From Xiphias gladius (taxonomy: Eukaryota > Chordata > Actinopteri > Istiophoriformes > Xiphiidae): 64,000 bases of DNA. Positions 38,191-50,383 of the stretch are shown piece after piece. A model generated the notes under the pieces. That model was not told where the DNA came from. It saw only the letters and a program-made list of their open reading frames with translations, and ran no database searches. Numbering within the stretch: position 1 is the stretch's first letter; each line of letters starts with the position of its first letter. Both the position numbers and the translations under genes were made by a program. The stretch spans positions 21,927,501 through 21,991,500 of the forward strand of contig NC_053422.1 of the NCBI RefSeq assembly GCF_016859285.1. The letters are read 5' to 3'.

Positions 38191-39489
38191 ATCTGTTCTA
38201 TTTTGTGGCAGAGTATGTCTTTATGTCTGCGTATCTGTCTCTGGGCCGATGGATTAACGCCTGTATTTACTGGGATGAATTTACTTAGCAAAGATTCACC
38301 CAAACACGGTGGTTAGGATCCAAACGAGTTGTTATTCCGACGATGAATTTTTTTAAAATTGGGTTTTCAGTTGAATTACTTTTTTGTCCGCGTGGGCATT
38401 TGCAAAACCGAAATTTCTTCTCTCATCACATTTGGGGACTATTTCATTTAGCTGGGCTAACTCCTGTTGCGAGATCACCGCGTTTCCATAGGTTACAAAA
38501 TAGAGCAAGGACAAAAATGGTCATTTTCCTATGGAGGTTTGGTTCGTCTTTTGTCAGTGTTTGTTATTTTTAAATGGACTTTATAATGTTTTCCGTCTCC
38601 GTGTGATAATTCCGTCGTCATTCAGTTTTGCTGTTGCGTTTGCAGGCCTAGGTGACTCCTTCCTAGAAAAATTATGACAATGTTAATGGAGCTCGTTTTA
38701 GTATGAGAGTCTGAGTGTGCAGCTCAAAGTAATGGGGTTTTTTTGCACACCAAAAAAAAAATGTTTTGTTTTTTTTTTCTCCCCGGTTTTATTAGACCTC
38801 GTTTTCTATGCCTCAATGCTCTGTTCACCAGTTTAGTGCATCAGTCTGCAGCCTATAGATAAATCAGCCTGCTCAGACAGCCCTGGGCCTCAGGGCGGGA
38901 CCTGTCACTTGGTGTCATGACCTTTGAAAACTTTCCCCGTGAAGCCTAAATCTCTGCTATTGCGCGCCATATATGAGATTATTCTTTATTTTATTTTTTT
39001 TAAAAGTGAAACACCGTAATTCAGATTAATCGGTCTCTGGCCAATAGTTATTTATTTATGTGGGGAACTGACTTATTTCGGGCCCTTTTTTGAACTTGAT
39101 CAAAATAAAAAGAAATGGGCCTTTATTAACAATGTAATTGTAAATAAGGAAATAAATATTATTGGAATTATAATATGATTGGATCCCCCCCTTATTTTAA
39201 AGAAATCCAAAGCCTGTGTTTAAACCTCTCAGTTTAAACACAGTCCCAGACAGTAAAATCGATACTCCCATTAACCCGTGACGTCGCCAATAAAGGACAG
39301 TGACACCGTGTTTAAACAAGACGGCCCCTCAAAAAACAAACCCCAAACTGACCTCACCACATTTCGGTTCTCGCCATCGACTTGAAGCAAAAGCGTCTGT
39401 TTTAGCTCTGTTTTCTGACAGACGCGCGGGATGTTCTACATGTCCTGCTGTCAGTCGTGTGGGCGAAACCTCACCTCTGCCTCTGTATG

Positions 39490-39505
39490 TGTCTGTCTGT
39501 CTGTC

Positions 39506-39565
<60 letters not shown>

Positions 39566-39612
39566 GGTGGGTACGCGCGCGCGCGTGTGTGCGTGTGTGT
39601 TTGTGTGTGTCC
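39490..39612. repeat. (TCTG)n(GT)n(GC)n compound microsatellite
   Basis: Tetranucleotide TCTG units, then about 25 GT units, then GGGTGGGT and a short CGCGCGCG run. Confidence 0.95.
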
Positions 39613-39797
39613 AGCAGGGGTTGGGAGGAGGAAACACACTGGACACACCAATGAGTGAATGTATACGAAGCCGAAGCTCATCCCACGAGAGCACACAAGT
39701 GTAAATGTACATTCATAATGCATGAGGCCCGGTGCGTTTGTTTGGTCTGCACGGCACAGACCCTGCAGTATTATGTACGTCTGGGTTTACGTCTGTA

Positions 39798-39831
39798 CGC
39801 GCGCGCGCGTGTGTGTGTGTGTGTGTGTGGT
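39798..39831. repeat. (CG)n(GT)n microsatellite
   Basis: A CGCGCGCG run passing directly into GT units, the same order of units as the neighbouring repeat 200 bp upstream in reverse phase. Confidence 0.9.
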
Positions 39832-40975
39832 TTTGTATTTTGTGAAAGTGTCTTCACGCGCATCATAAGTGAGGAGTTTTTCCTTTGCAACAAGTTTTGG
39901 GTGAGCTCCTCAGATCCAGGACAAAATGAATAATCTGGATGTGTCCCCATGTCGCTTTAGAGCAGGGATTTGGTGGAAAGTGAACATTCCACCAGATTTA
40001 GGGGGGGGGGGACTTCATTCATGACATTTATGACATGGGAATGGAAATGACGTACAATAAATGGATCATTACAGAGTAAACAATGTGGGATTCATCCAGA
40101 AGATTTGAAGGCAATTCAAACCAGAGTTTCTCATTCCAACTCAACTTTTTACTCGACATTTTCTTCTTTTTATTATACATTTTTTTCCCCCACCTCCCAC
40201 TTGCGCGGAAGAGATTCAATTAATATGAGAAAACAGATTAACAAAGCTTTTCCCGATTCCGAGGATCAGATGGGTCGTAATGTTTTTATTGTAGGATTTC
40301 AAAAAAGGATGGAAACGCACCTTAACTTGTTGAGGTTTTACTTTAGATTTAAAAAAAAAAAACAATCGAAAATAGGATCACCCGATTATACATTTTATGG
40401 CAGCGGCAATGCTCTGAATAAACAGACATCACAGATCGGGGGGAATTCATATAAATTTGTTGTATGGCTATGTTAACGAAATGTAATGGCATTTTGTCGA
40501 GCGTCACGACAATATTCTGACGGTAAAGATAAACGTTAACAGATTTCCGTTATGAGATAAAGGTGCTTTGAATCCCGAATTCCCTTCAAAAATCTAAGTA
40601 ATTTAGTTTGCCTGAAAAGACTGAAAGAAGTAAAGTGCAACGGGGGGCTTGAGTGAAGTGTCTTGGGTCTGGGTATTAGTATTCCCGACTATGATGCAAA
40701 TTTTCAGCGTAAAACAATTTTCGGTTTAAAGTTAATTAGAAAAAGAATTTAGTCAAAACAACACACAGGCCTGAGGTCAGAGTCTTTCGGTCCCTGAAAA
40801 TGTCTCCCCCCTTTTGCACTTGGAGAACAAACACTCTGCAAAAGCAATTGTTGCAATATACTTTTTTTTTATTATCTGCAAGGACTTGAAACTACCTGAA
40901 CGAAATTTAAACTGTTTGTCCCCGTTGCCTCCCTTTAAACAAAGGGAATGTTTGCCAGAGAGATTATTCATCGTT

Positions 40976-41013
40976 CGTGTGTGTGCTTGTGTGTGTGTGT
41001 GTGTGTGTGTGTG
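40976..41013. repeat. (GT)n microsatellite
   Basis: About 15 GT units with one early CTT interruption. Confidence 0.9.
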
Positions 41014-41131
41014 TTACAGGTGCTGTTTGTGGAAGAGGCTACTATGTTGTCCCTGGGTCAGTGAAGGAGCCACGGCTGGTAAAAAATCTACATAACATTA
41101 CCATCTGTTAAACTTCAAACTGCTCAATCAC

Positions 41132-41216
<85 letters not shown>
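41132..41216. repeat. (CA)n microsatellite
   Basis: About 40 near-pure CA units, joined to the dispersed repeat that follows. Confidence 0.97.
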
Positions 41217-41219
<3 letters not shown>

Positions 41220-41450
41220 CTTGTATTTCTATATTTGTGAGGACACTCACTGACATACTGCATTCCCTAGCCCCTTACCCTAACCCCAAACCTAAACCCG
41301 ATTCTAACCTGAACCTTAAAACCAAGCGTTCACCCTGAAACAGCCCTTGGAGGGTGTGAGGACTGGCCAAAATGTCCTCACTTTCCCAACATGTCCTCAC
41401 TCCCAAGGTGTAAAACTCAAACTGGTACTCAAAAGGATAGAAGTACAAGT
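41217..41450. repeat. Microsatellite-associated fish dispersed repeat
   Basis: It contains gtgaggacactcactgac, a run of CCTAACCC-like words (accctaaccccaaacctaaaccc), and twice the phrase aatgtcctcact or atgtcctcact. This unit, attached to a CA tract, recurs widely in fish genomes as I recall. It has no coding capacity. Confidence 0.6.
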
Positions 41451-41866
41451 ACACACACGCACACAGACAGACAAACAAACACACCGTATCCGAAACTGGG
41501 AGAGCAGTGAAGAAGAGTAGAGAGCCTATAGAAATGTAATGTATGCTCTTCAGCCCCTCTCCAGCTCCTCTTCCACATCCTCCTTCTTCTTCTCAGCTTC
41601 TGTGCTGAGAGCAGAGAAGAGCTTGGGGTTGAGGCCTCTCCTGGCACCAGCGAGGAGGAGAAAGAACTCAGGAGTGGAAAGAGCATGGGGTTGTTACAAA
41701 AACTTGCTGAAAATCTCTCACTTTCCTCTCTCCTCTTCAATTCTAGCTCAACAATCAAATCTAGTCGATGTTTAATGAACAACACGGGTGGATTTCATGT
41801 AGAAAACCAGCAACATCTCTGCCACAACTTAACAGCTCGCGAACATACTTTCACCTGTGCCCACCC

Positions 41867-41872
<6 letters not shown>

Positions 41873-41949
<77 letters not shown>
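41873..41949. repeat. (CA)n microsatellite
   Basis: About 38 CA units. Confidence 0.97.
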
Positions 41950-41951
<2 letters not shown>

Positions 41952-42138
41952 TCATATACATGCATGCACGCACACACACACTCACATACAAGCACACACA
42001 TACAGGTCCCTCTGAAGGAGCAGGCGGAGCCGGCAGTTGCACATCTGCATTTCAAACACAGACTCTCTGGGATTCATTATTAATTAGCCTGCTGAGCCCT
42101 GGAGGACTGGTGATGCCGCCATCATGCACACACATAGA

Positions 42139-42144
42139 CGCACG

Positions 42145-42188
<44 letters not shown>
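42139..42188. repeat. (CA)n microsatellite
   Basis: CGCA units passing into about 20 CA units. Confidence 0.95.
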
Positions 42189-42189
<1 letters not shown>

Positions 42190-42279
42190 CATGACCCCTT
42201 TGCCCCATCTGCTCTACAGTTAGAGAGTCCTCACCAGAATACTGAGCTGTACAGAAGCTTTTCTCCCCTCCTATCAGAT

Positions 42280-42660
42280 CACTCCCCCTGATTTCCCGGC
42301 TTAATGTACGTTAAAGGATGATGAATTACGGGAGTAGATGGTTTTATTAAGCTGAGCACAGCGTAACTGTGTTTAAAACACCATATTTAGTTGAGTTTTT
42401 TTAGCACAGCAGAGTGCTAAATGATATATGTGAGTAGACGAGAGAAGCCTGAAGAGCTGTACTGGTTCTTATATGACATCAATAAACATTACAAAACTCC
42501 TCTCTGCTTTTGTTTGCTTTATTCTTTGCTGTTTGTGGTAATAAGTTGTGTTCTGCTTGCCCCTAATTTATGAGTGTGCTTCTGTGAGTGTGCAGCTCCG
42601 TGCATTAACCTCCACCGGCAGCAGATAGAGGCAGATCAGAAAGACAGCGATTATGCATGA
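42280..42660. promoter_or_regulatory. Candidate conserved non-coding element
   Basis: Unique sequence with homeodomain-like words (ggcttaatgtacgttaaag, gatgaattacgg, tttattaagctgag, cattaacctcc). Possible enhancer; low confidence without alignment. Confidence 0.3.
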
Positions 42661-42939
42661 GGAATATCTCCAGAGAGAGGGAGAGAGAAAGAGAGAGAGA
42701 GATCAAACATATTGCAGAGAGAACACTCTGTCCACAACACACGTCCCACTGCTGCGCGAAGTTGGGGCTGCGCAGTTTACAAAAATAAACACAATAGGAA
42801 GAAATGAACGTGCTGCTACGGGTTTCAGCCTATTGTGTGTCTCTGCTGCTGCCCACGGTTGCATTAGTATGCAGGGAGCCAACGTTTGATGCAGAGATCA
42901 TTCAAGAGTATCAGATCGTGCAGGATTCTCTGACATATT

Positions 42940-43340
42940 TGCGAGAGGTGTGATGTGTTGAATGCAAATATCTGAACGTAGAATGTAACATCTTAAATGA
43001 AAGCTCTCTCTTTCCTCCTGAAAACGGAGGAAGTTATTAATTTTTTAATTGATGGTTGATAGAAGAATTTATGATCTGCACCCCTGCCACATGTGGCTCA
43101 ATTCAGCCCTCCATCCACCATTATGGCTCAGATAATATTACCATGGCCACTGGGCCTATAGGTGGGCAGTCTGTGATCTCTCACCACACATCATCACCTT
43201 ACCGATTGGCTCGCTCAAGGCTATAACCCCGGCTGTGATAGGGCAAGAAGCTCTGGCAGTAATTAGGACACAATTGCATAATTGAGCAGGACTCCTCCAT
43301 CATCATCTTCTACCCCTGAAGTCTTCAGTTTAGGCCTCAC
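42940..43340. promoter_or_regulatory. Candidate conserved non-coding element with octamer
   Basis: A repeat-free block with an octamer ATGCAAAT (42962-42969), gttattaattttttaattgatgg, cagataatattacc, cagtaattagg and gcataattgagc, plus E-box words (cacatgtgg). Among the non-coding blocks its texture is the most enhancer-like. It lies about 7.2-7.6 kb upstream of the pou3f4 ATG. Confidence 0.4.
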
Positions 43341-43652
43341 GGTGGCTGAAGCTGCCGCTCAGCTGTCAGCTTCTATCTCTATTCAAACGGCATGAGACTA
43401 AAACACACACACACACAATCCCAGCATGGATCAGTGCCTCTTGAGCCAATTGGATCTGATTCAGCGCTAGCGGTGGACCTCCATCATGGAGCACACACAC
43501 TTCCTGCTTTCGTAGAGAATGCCCGGTTAGCGGTGCGGCGTGATTTGCACGGGGAAAAGACCACTTCTCAACAACACAGCGCAGCCTTTGTTAGATGTGT
43601 AACCAGTAACTGGGGCAATCGAAGAATCTGTACAAATGTTGTTACAAGTTCT

Positions 43653-43689
43653 CGCTCCGAAAGGGAATTCTTGTTCCCCTTTCGGAGCG
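43653..43689. repeat. GC-rich 13-bp hairpin
   Basis: CGCTCCGAAAGGG (43653-43665) and its exact reverse complement CCCTTTCGGAGCG (43677-43689) flank an 11-base loop. It may be part of a small foldback transposon or an internal hairpin of a larger repeat. Confidence 0.8.
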
Positions 43690-43875
43690 TTCCCCTCGGC
43701 CCGCTCTTTCGTTCAAAGGAATGTACATATGATTTTTGGTTTCATACCAATTCCACCTGGAGTCTCTCCTGGAAGAATAACAAATATGGGAAACATTTAA
43801 TCCAGAATAATATGTTTATCCAGAGACCTGTGGACTTGAGGAGGAATGGACCCCCTCTGTTGTGGTCTGCTGCCA

Positions 43876-44039
<164 letters not shown>

Positions 44040-44461
44040 TGCTGTGTGTTTGGGTTGGATGTGTGAGACGGGTGAAGAGACCCTCCACCCCCTGGGGCCA
44101 GGAACTCTGGGTGAGGAGGAAGAGAGGTCTAACACACTCTCAGATTTCCAGAGTGTGTTTGTGTGCGAGCCTTTGTGTGTGCATGTGTGATACAGGATGT
44201 GACAAAAGCTGAGCAGCAAGGAAAGAGCTGGACAGGATTTTAGTAAAAAAAAATCGCAGTTATGGTGGTGCTTCTCCCAGAGAAAGGCTTTCTTCTGCAG
44301 GAAAGAAAATATCAATTTAATCTTCCCAATCTTTCTTTGTATTTCTGCTGGTGGGGTTAAGTTTAGAGAGAATACTCAAAACCCAGAAGAATTTCCATGG
44401 CTTTCGTTGCAGGGAAAATTCTGGTTTATTACAGCTGGGTAGTAGCTGTTGGTAGTTTTTG

Positions 44462-44493
44462 GCCATTCTCAAATCTGAGAATTTGAGAATGGC
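44462..44493. repeat. 13-bp hairpin
   Basis: GCCATTCTCAAAT (44462-44474) and ATTTGAGAATGGC (44481-44493) are perfect inverted repeats around a 6-base loop. Confidence 0.85.
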
Positions 44494-44676
44494 TACAACA
44501 AACAAAGCAGTGAGACGATCAACATGCAAACAGTTCAGCCAGATGATCTAAACTACTATTTTAAGGGTAAGAACTGCTAGTGAGCGCATCCAAATGAGAG
44601 TAGTGAGCCCTCATTGCAAAAGAAAAGTGCGTGTGCACATAACTAAGTACCATAGGCCAAAGTTCAGCCAGGAAGT

Positions 44677-44702
44677 CTGTCTGTAAACTTGTTTACAGAC
44701 AG
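44677..44702. repeat. 12-bp near-perfect palindrome
   Basis: CTGTCTGTAAAC (44677-44688) and GTTTACAGACAG (44691-44702) are separated by two T residues. Each arm carries a forkhead-like GTAAAC core. Confidence 0.85.
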
Positions 44703-45929
44703 TTTCCAACTGACAATTTGGGTACAAATATATAAGCTTGACTAACCTTGGCTAGATAGATAGATAGATGCCTCTAAAATGTACCTCGTGTTGTGTCTGA
44801 ACACAGTGAAACTTTAAAAAATAGGCAGCTGAATTTGCTATCTAGTAAATTTGAATTTTTGTCGTGAATTCACTGTGAGAATTGACGTTTCTCGCACTCA
44901 TGGTGGATTTTAAAATAAGTTTTAAACACATTTTAGAATAAGTTTTCAAATCAGTCACTGAGGCATTGCACAAGCTTTGCTGCTCTTCCCATTAGGATCC
45001 CGTTACGTCAGACAACAGTCATAACGCACATTCATGTAACAAACACCTCTGTCTAAGTGACTTTTACAGTGATAAAGCCAGCAATGTTATGTATTCCATG
45101 TCTAATAAGAGCTCTGGAGGGTTGTTTAAAATTTGTCAGAGTGTGACTGCTTGACATGTTTTTTTTAGAGATATCACCGTGTTCCGAGATCTCAGCAATT
45201 AACTTTGGTGAGTACAATCTCATCAGAAATGATAGAAATGATGGTCAGCTACCAAACTACCAAAATAAGACCCAAGTTATATTTCCTTTAAAAAGAGGCC
45301 ACTGCTCACGCATGCTCACTGGTACAGTGCAGTATTTTCATTAGTAATGAAAGGAATGACATGAAACCGGAAATTCCTTCATAAAAATCCATATGACACA
45401 CACACACTAAGACATAAAAGTGACACTACCTCTACTACTACTATCTCTACTACTACCCATTCAGTGTGGCAGAAGTACCAAATCCCTCTCTCTTTCTCTC
45501 CTTCCCTATACTCTGACTCCCTCTCTTTCCCTCTGAAAGAAGGTCTTATTGTGGCGATGTCAGCTGTCTCAAGGGCATCCAGAACAAAGAGGCTTTTCAC
45601 CCCCTGCATATCCTCCTCTCATCCCTCACTCTCTCACCTCTCACTCTTGTTTCTCTCAGCCTCTCTCTGTTCATTCTGAGTCCTGTATCGTGCAAACTTC
45701 TCATTTATTTGCACCTTTTATTCTCTTCTTTTCCTCATCTCATTCTTGCTGTGGCATTCTCCTGCCGGTGGGATATGTGCAGTCGCTGGTGAGCACACTT
45801 GCAGGGAGCAGGTTGAAGTAAATGAGATTAGATTAAATGATGCACTGGTGGAATAATAAAAAATTAATCTCTGCGCAGGTTTCTTGATTTGGACTTTGAC
45901 ATAGCACATTGGAGACCACGCTGCTGCTG

Positions 45930-46013
<84 letters not shown>
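45930..46013. repeat. (TG)n microsatellite
   Basis: About 40 TG units ending in GCGCGG. Confidence 0.97.
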
Positions 46014-46016
<3 letters not shown>

Positions 46017-48965
46017 GTATACGTCCTGTATGTATCCATGCCTGGCAGAGTATGGAGGCAGGAAGAGAGGGATCTATGAAGGCAGCAGCAGCTGGTAGAG
46101 ATACACAGTGTCAAGAGAGCTCAGAGAGACAGAGAGAGAGGACAAGAGAGGATGCCTCCTTGGCCGACTGTGAGGAAGGGGGACAGCGGAGCATAACAAA
46201 CAGGATCCACCTTTCTGCTTGGCTAATTTTCCCCATTAAAACAGCCCAGCAGGAGCCTCAGCAGTCCACCAGCTGGAACAGAGGTTATTTTAGTGCCCGT
46301 CTTTCAGAAGGATGTGCGTGCATTTGTGTGTATGTGTTGCATCTATCCTGACGTGTGAGCCTGAGGTTTGGGGAAGCATAAAGATCTTCCATAGGAGCGG
46401 ATTCAATTCACTGATATTAATTTCCTTCTCTCCAGTCATGCATAAACAAAGAAAATCTCCACGGCTGTCTGCTGTGTGTGTTTCGCCCTGCTGGGCGTCG
46501 CTATAATGTGCTCGGCGCTGATATTGATGTATGTGCCCATATTTGCCCAGTCATCTCTTTATGTGGCTAAAGTCATCAGCCCTCCTCTCCTCTGTCTCAG
46601 TCAGATCCTAAACTAATCCCCAACCCCGCTACTCTGACAAGAAAATCCCCTATTTTAATGCATGCACACACACTCTGTCTTCCTCTCTCAACCCCCAGCC
46701 ACACAATCCCAACATTCACAAACACACACACACTTTCTTCTTTGTCCCTCTGTGTACCTGTGCACAGAGTCTCACTAGTTTCTTTACCTTTTAGTGAGGC
46801 ATGCTCTGTACACAAGTTACCCCTTGTGTATTTGTTATGGTAATATCTGTGGTGGTGTTTTTGGAAATTTATACTGTAATGAAATTTCTCCTCTCGTTCA
46901 CACGAGGCACTTTGTCGGCACACAATCATTGTGCTGGAGGCTGTCAGGAAATGTTAACTGAAATCTGTTACAGTCCATTTACCGTAAGAAAACATAATCA
47001 GATACAAAAAAAGAAAAGGGAGAAGAAACGATGTGTCACTAAGCAAAGCATCAATAATACCAGCTAATTTTTTGACAGGGTCATAATGGCTGAAGATGAT
47101 AGTTCATTCAAATTGTAGTTTGTTAGTTGGAATACATTTTGCAACTGTGCAATGTATTTTGGAACCAAAATAACCCAAGTAAAATGAACTGAAATTTCCT
47201 TCTTCTCGCTAACGAGTTAATTATGTTTGAATGTTACAACATAAGTAATATGAAGTACAAAGGCAGAGAACGGTAATTATGGAATAGAGGCAGCGGTTTT
47301 AAGAGAAAAGGGTTTAAGGTTTAAAGTTTGAGTTGGCCGCAAACTGCATGACTTTCTAGGTCGTTTATTTGACACAAAAAAGTCGATTTACCACAGCACC
47401 TACGGTATACCTAAAAATGCAGATACTGCACTCAGCCTCTGGACAATATTAACAGAATGCAGGAGGAAAATGTATCTGCAGACAGCATGTGCTCTTGTTT
47501 GTTTAAGAAATTAAATTTTACTTGATTGCACGTCACAGAAATGAAATATATTTCTGTCTTACTAGGCCTGTCTGTCTACTATTAGGCTAATATTTATGTT
47601 GACAAAAATATAATGAATAGATTTACAATTTCATAGATTTAAACATGAGGTATATAAGTACCTTTACTAAACCTATTTGCACTAACTCCACTGGAGTCAA
47701 AAGCTGAGATAGCAGCTACTGCTACTCTAAGCTACTTACCTAATGTGAAATAATGAACTGAAAGGATGTAGGTTGATCCAAATGGACATTTTGCATCCAC
47801 AATTAGGAGAAATATAAAAAAGTAAATTTGTTATGGCTTTTGCTAAAGCTAGGGGGTGAGATAACCACAGCTAGCATTAAAATAGCTCTTACCTTAGCTG
47901 TCTCTCTGTGAGACGTTGTAGTTCCTGTTAGTGTGACGGCAGCTTCTGCATTCCACAGGTTACCAGCAGTTACAACGGTTGGGTTTGGTTTTTAGCTCGG
48001 TTCCGTAGTTTCTGCAAATCGTACCTGCTGTTTTCATGGAAATGATACATTTCCATGGCATAATAACTTTTCGTGAGGTAAAACAGATGCCAAGAAGTTA
48101 GATTCTGGTCTTAACTCTTTTTTATTTTAAACAAATATGTAGTTACTAAGTTTTCCCAGCAGTGCTCAATGTGGCCAAGAAATGAATCTATTACATACAT
48201 ACAGTTGGGTCTGGCCTTGGAAAGTTTTGTTTGGTGTGGCCTAGAAGAGTGTACTCTCAACCCTGCTGAGTTTTCCTTAAAAAAAAATCTACATACACCA
48301 GCAGAGAGGCTGGACTGAGAGTTTAATTTATGCCCTTGTTTGCCTGTCAGGAGCTTTGCCAACTCCAAGCCCTTTGTATTCAACACTGTTGTTTACAGGC
48401 TATAAAACATTTTACTTTTAATTTCTTTATTTTATGGTTTATAGTATATTAACACTCATGATAAAACAACACTATTAAGATATAACCCTAAATACCATAC
48501 CAGATTATTTATGAATAGTTACAGTAAACTCAGCCTGTCCAGACGAACAATTAATAAATATACACATGTGGGAATGTGACTAAGGCTCATATCAGATAAG
48601 AAACATTTATCACACAAATAAAACTTTACGCATTTTCTGAGCTAAAACAAAGGACAAAGAATTGACATCATCTGTGGAATAACTGTGTTATATTCAGCAT
48701 GTGTAAGGGCTGTCTGCATCTACCAGCCAGGAGAGATGAGGTGCGGTTGACCTTGGCATGTGTGCAAACACACGCACACAGACCCAACACACGCACACAC
48801 ACCGTGTAGGGGTAAACTGACAAATGGCAGTGCAGCAGCTCAGTTAGATGGTAAATGTGTGTTTAAACAATACAGAGTGACGCTTACACACGCAGCACTT
48901 AGTGGCCGGTCGGTGATATAAGATTGATTTGGTTCACTCTCTCTCACACACTCTTTGAAACGCAC

Positions 48966-49002
48966 ACATACACACACACACACACACACAAACACACACA
49001 CG
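48966..49002. repeat. (CA)n microsatellite
   Basis: CA units with one A interruption; a shorter, broken CA run lies at about 48770-48802. Confidence 0.9.
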
Positions 49003-49365
49003 TAGGGGAATATGAGTGATGTGATTCAGGACACCTCTCGGCAGCCACTCTGCTTTCCATCCTAACGCCTGAGCAGAATACTAATCACTGGATCACATTA
49101 CAGAGGGAGAGAGAGCAGCATGGAACAGCATGGATTATATCAGATAACAGTAATATAAAGGTGGGCTTCACAGGCCATAGTGATTTTTTTTTACATCTAC
49201 ACCTTCCTGTGAGCAGTATGCAAATACAGTGGGTTAATGATGAAAAAGTAATGTCGCAGGCAGGTGATAACAAAGCTAAACAGCAGGGCTGGAAACAGAG
49301 ATGAGATCAGAGAGAGGTAAAAAAGAAAAGGAGGTCTGTCCACCTGTATGATAATGCCTAAACAC

Positions 49366-50383
49366 AATTACTCAAGTACTGTACTTGTAATTTCGAGGAA
49401 CTTGTACATTACATGAGTGCTTTCATCTTATGCTACCTAATGTTCACTACATTTAGAGGCAATTATTGTACTTTCAATTTACTACCTTTATTTAACGGCT
49501 ATAGTTTTTGTTACCTTGTAAATTAAGTTTTTACATACAAATCATACAATTTATAAAATATAATACAGTGTCATAAATTAAAATATCCGACAGGATGTAA
49601 AATAGTTAAAATTAGCTCCACTTCAGTCAGCTACAGCAGTAAAATGTTGCATACACATGAATGGATCACTACTTGTATTTTTTAAAGCTGCACCGGTCGA
49701 TATTTTCATATCAACAGAGAAAAATGACTGTGTGATGCAAAAGGTTTCGCTTGTGGTGATGAACCCAAGGAGAATTATCACCAGATTCTGCAGTTCCCCT
49801 CAGCCCTATGGAGCTTTTTAGTGTCTTTCACCCCATTGTTTTGGTTTTCCGGCATGCAACTTTATCATCAACCTTGTTTCCAGCAGCCGCAGTCAGCTGT
49901 TTTCAGCGAAAAAAACGGAGAAAAACCCACTGTACGCCGCCTGCTCAGAACCAAGCAAGTAGCAGACACAGTTAGCGACTAGCTAGTGGAGCATTTAGCA
50001 GTTAAAGAGCCAGATGTTTCCCTCAGGAGTTGATGGAGAGCAAAGCGGGGCTAAAAGGAGAGTGACTATTGGCCTTACATTCAACACATCTCTAAATAAA
50101 TGCTGATGTTGCTCTGTGACGCGTCTGCTGAATGTGTAAGTAGGTGATTATTTGCCAGTACAACATAACAGCACAACAGTGTTGTGTTTACAGCTTGTTG
50201 CACTGCCCCAAGGTAGTCAAAAATTAATTAATGCTGCTTTAAGTACATATTGCTGATAATGATTATGTACTTTTACTAAAGTAACATTCTGATGCAGGAC
50301 TTTTACTTGTAATGGATCATTTTTGTACCGTGTTGTTGCTGCTTTTACCCGGGTAAAGAATGTGAGTACTTTTTCCATCACTG
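49366..50383. mobile_element. Outer fish DNA-transposon copy, split by an insertion
   Basis: The left part (49366-49681) starts attactcaagtactgtact, and the right part (50243-50383) ends gtgagtactttttccatcactg. Both match, as I recall, the two halves of a very common fish non-autonomous element with tactcaagtact and agtacttttcca ends. They are separated by the inner element listed next. The left terminus is eroded. No coding frame is present. Confidence 0.6.
49682..50242. mobile_element. Inner TTAAAGC-ended non-autonomous element, copy 1
   Basis: It starts TTAAAGCTGCA and ends TGCTGCTTTAA (inverted, one mismatch), about 561 bp apart, inserted into the outer element above. Internal phrases (gagccagatgtttccctcag, tgtttacagcttgttgcactgcc) recur in a second copy at 53.1-54.7 kb, which shows that it is a dispersed family. 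Confidence 0.65.
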
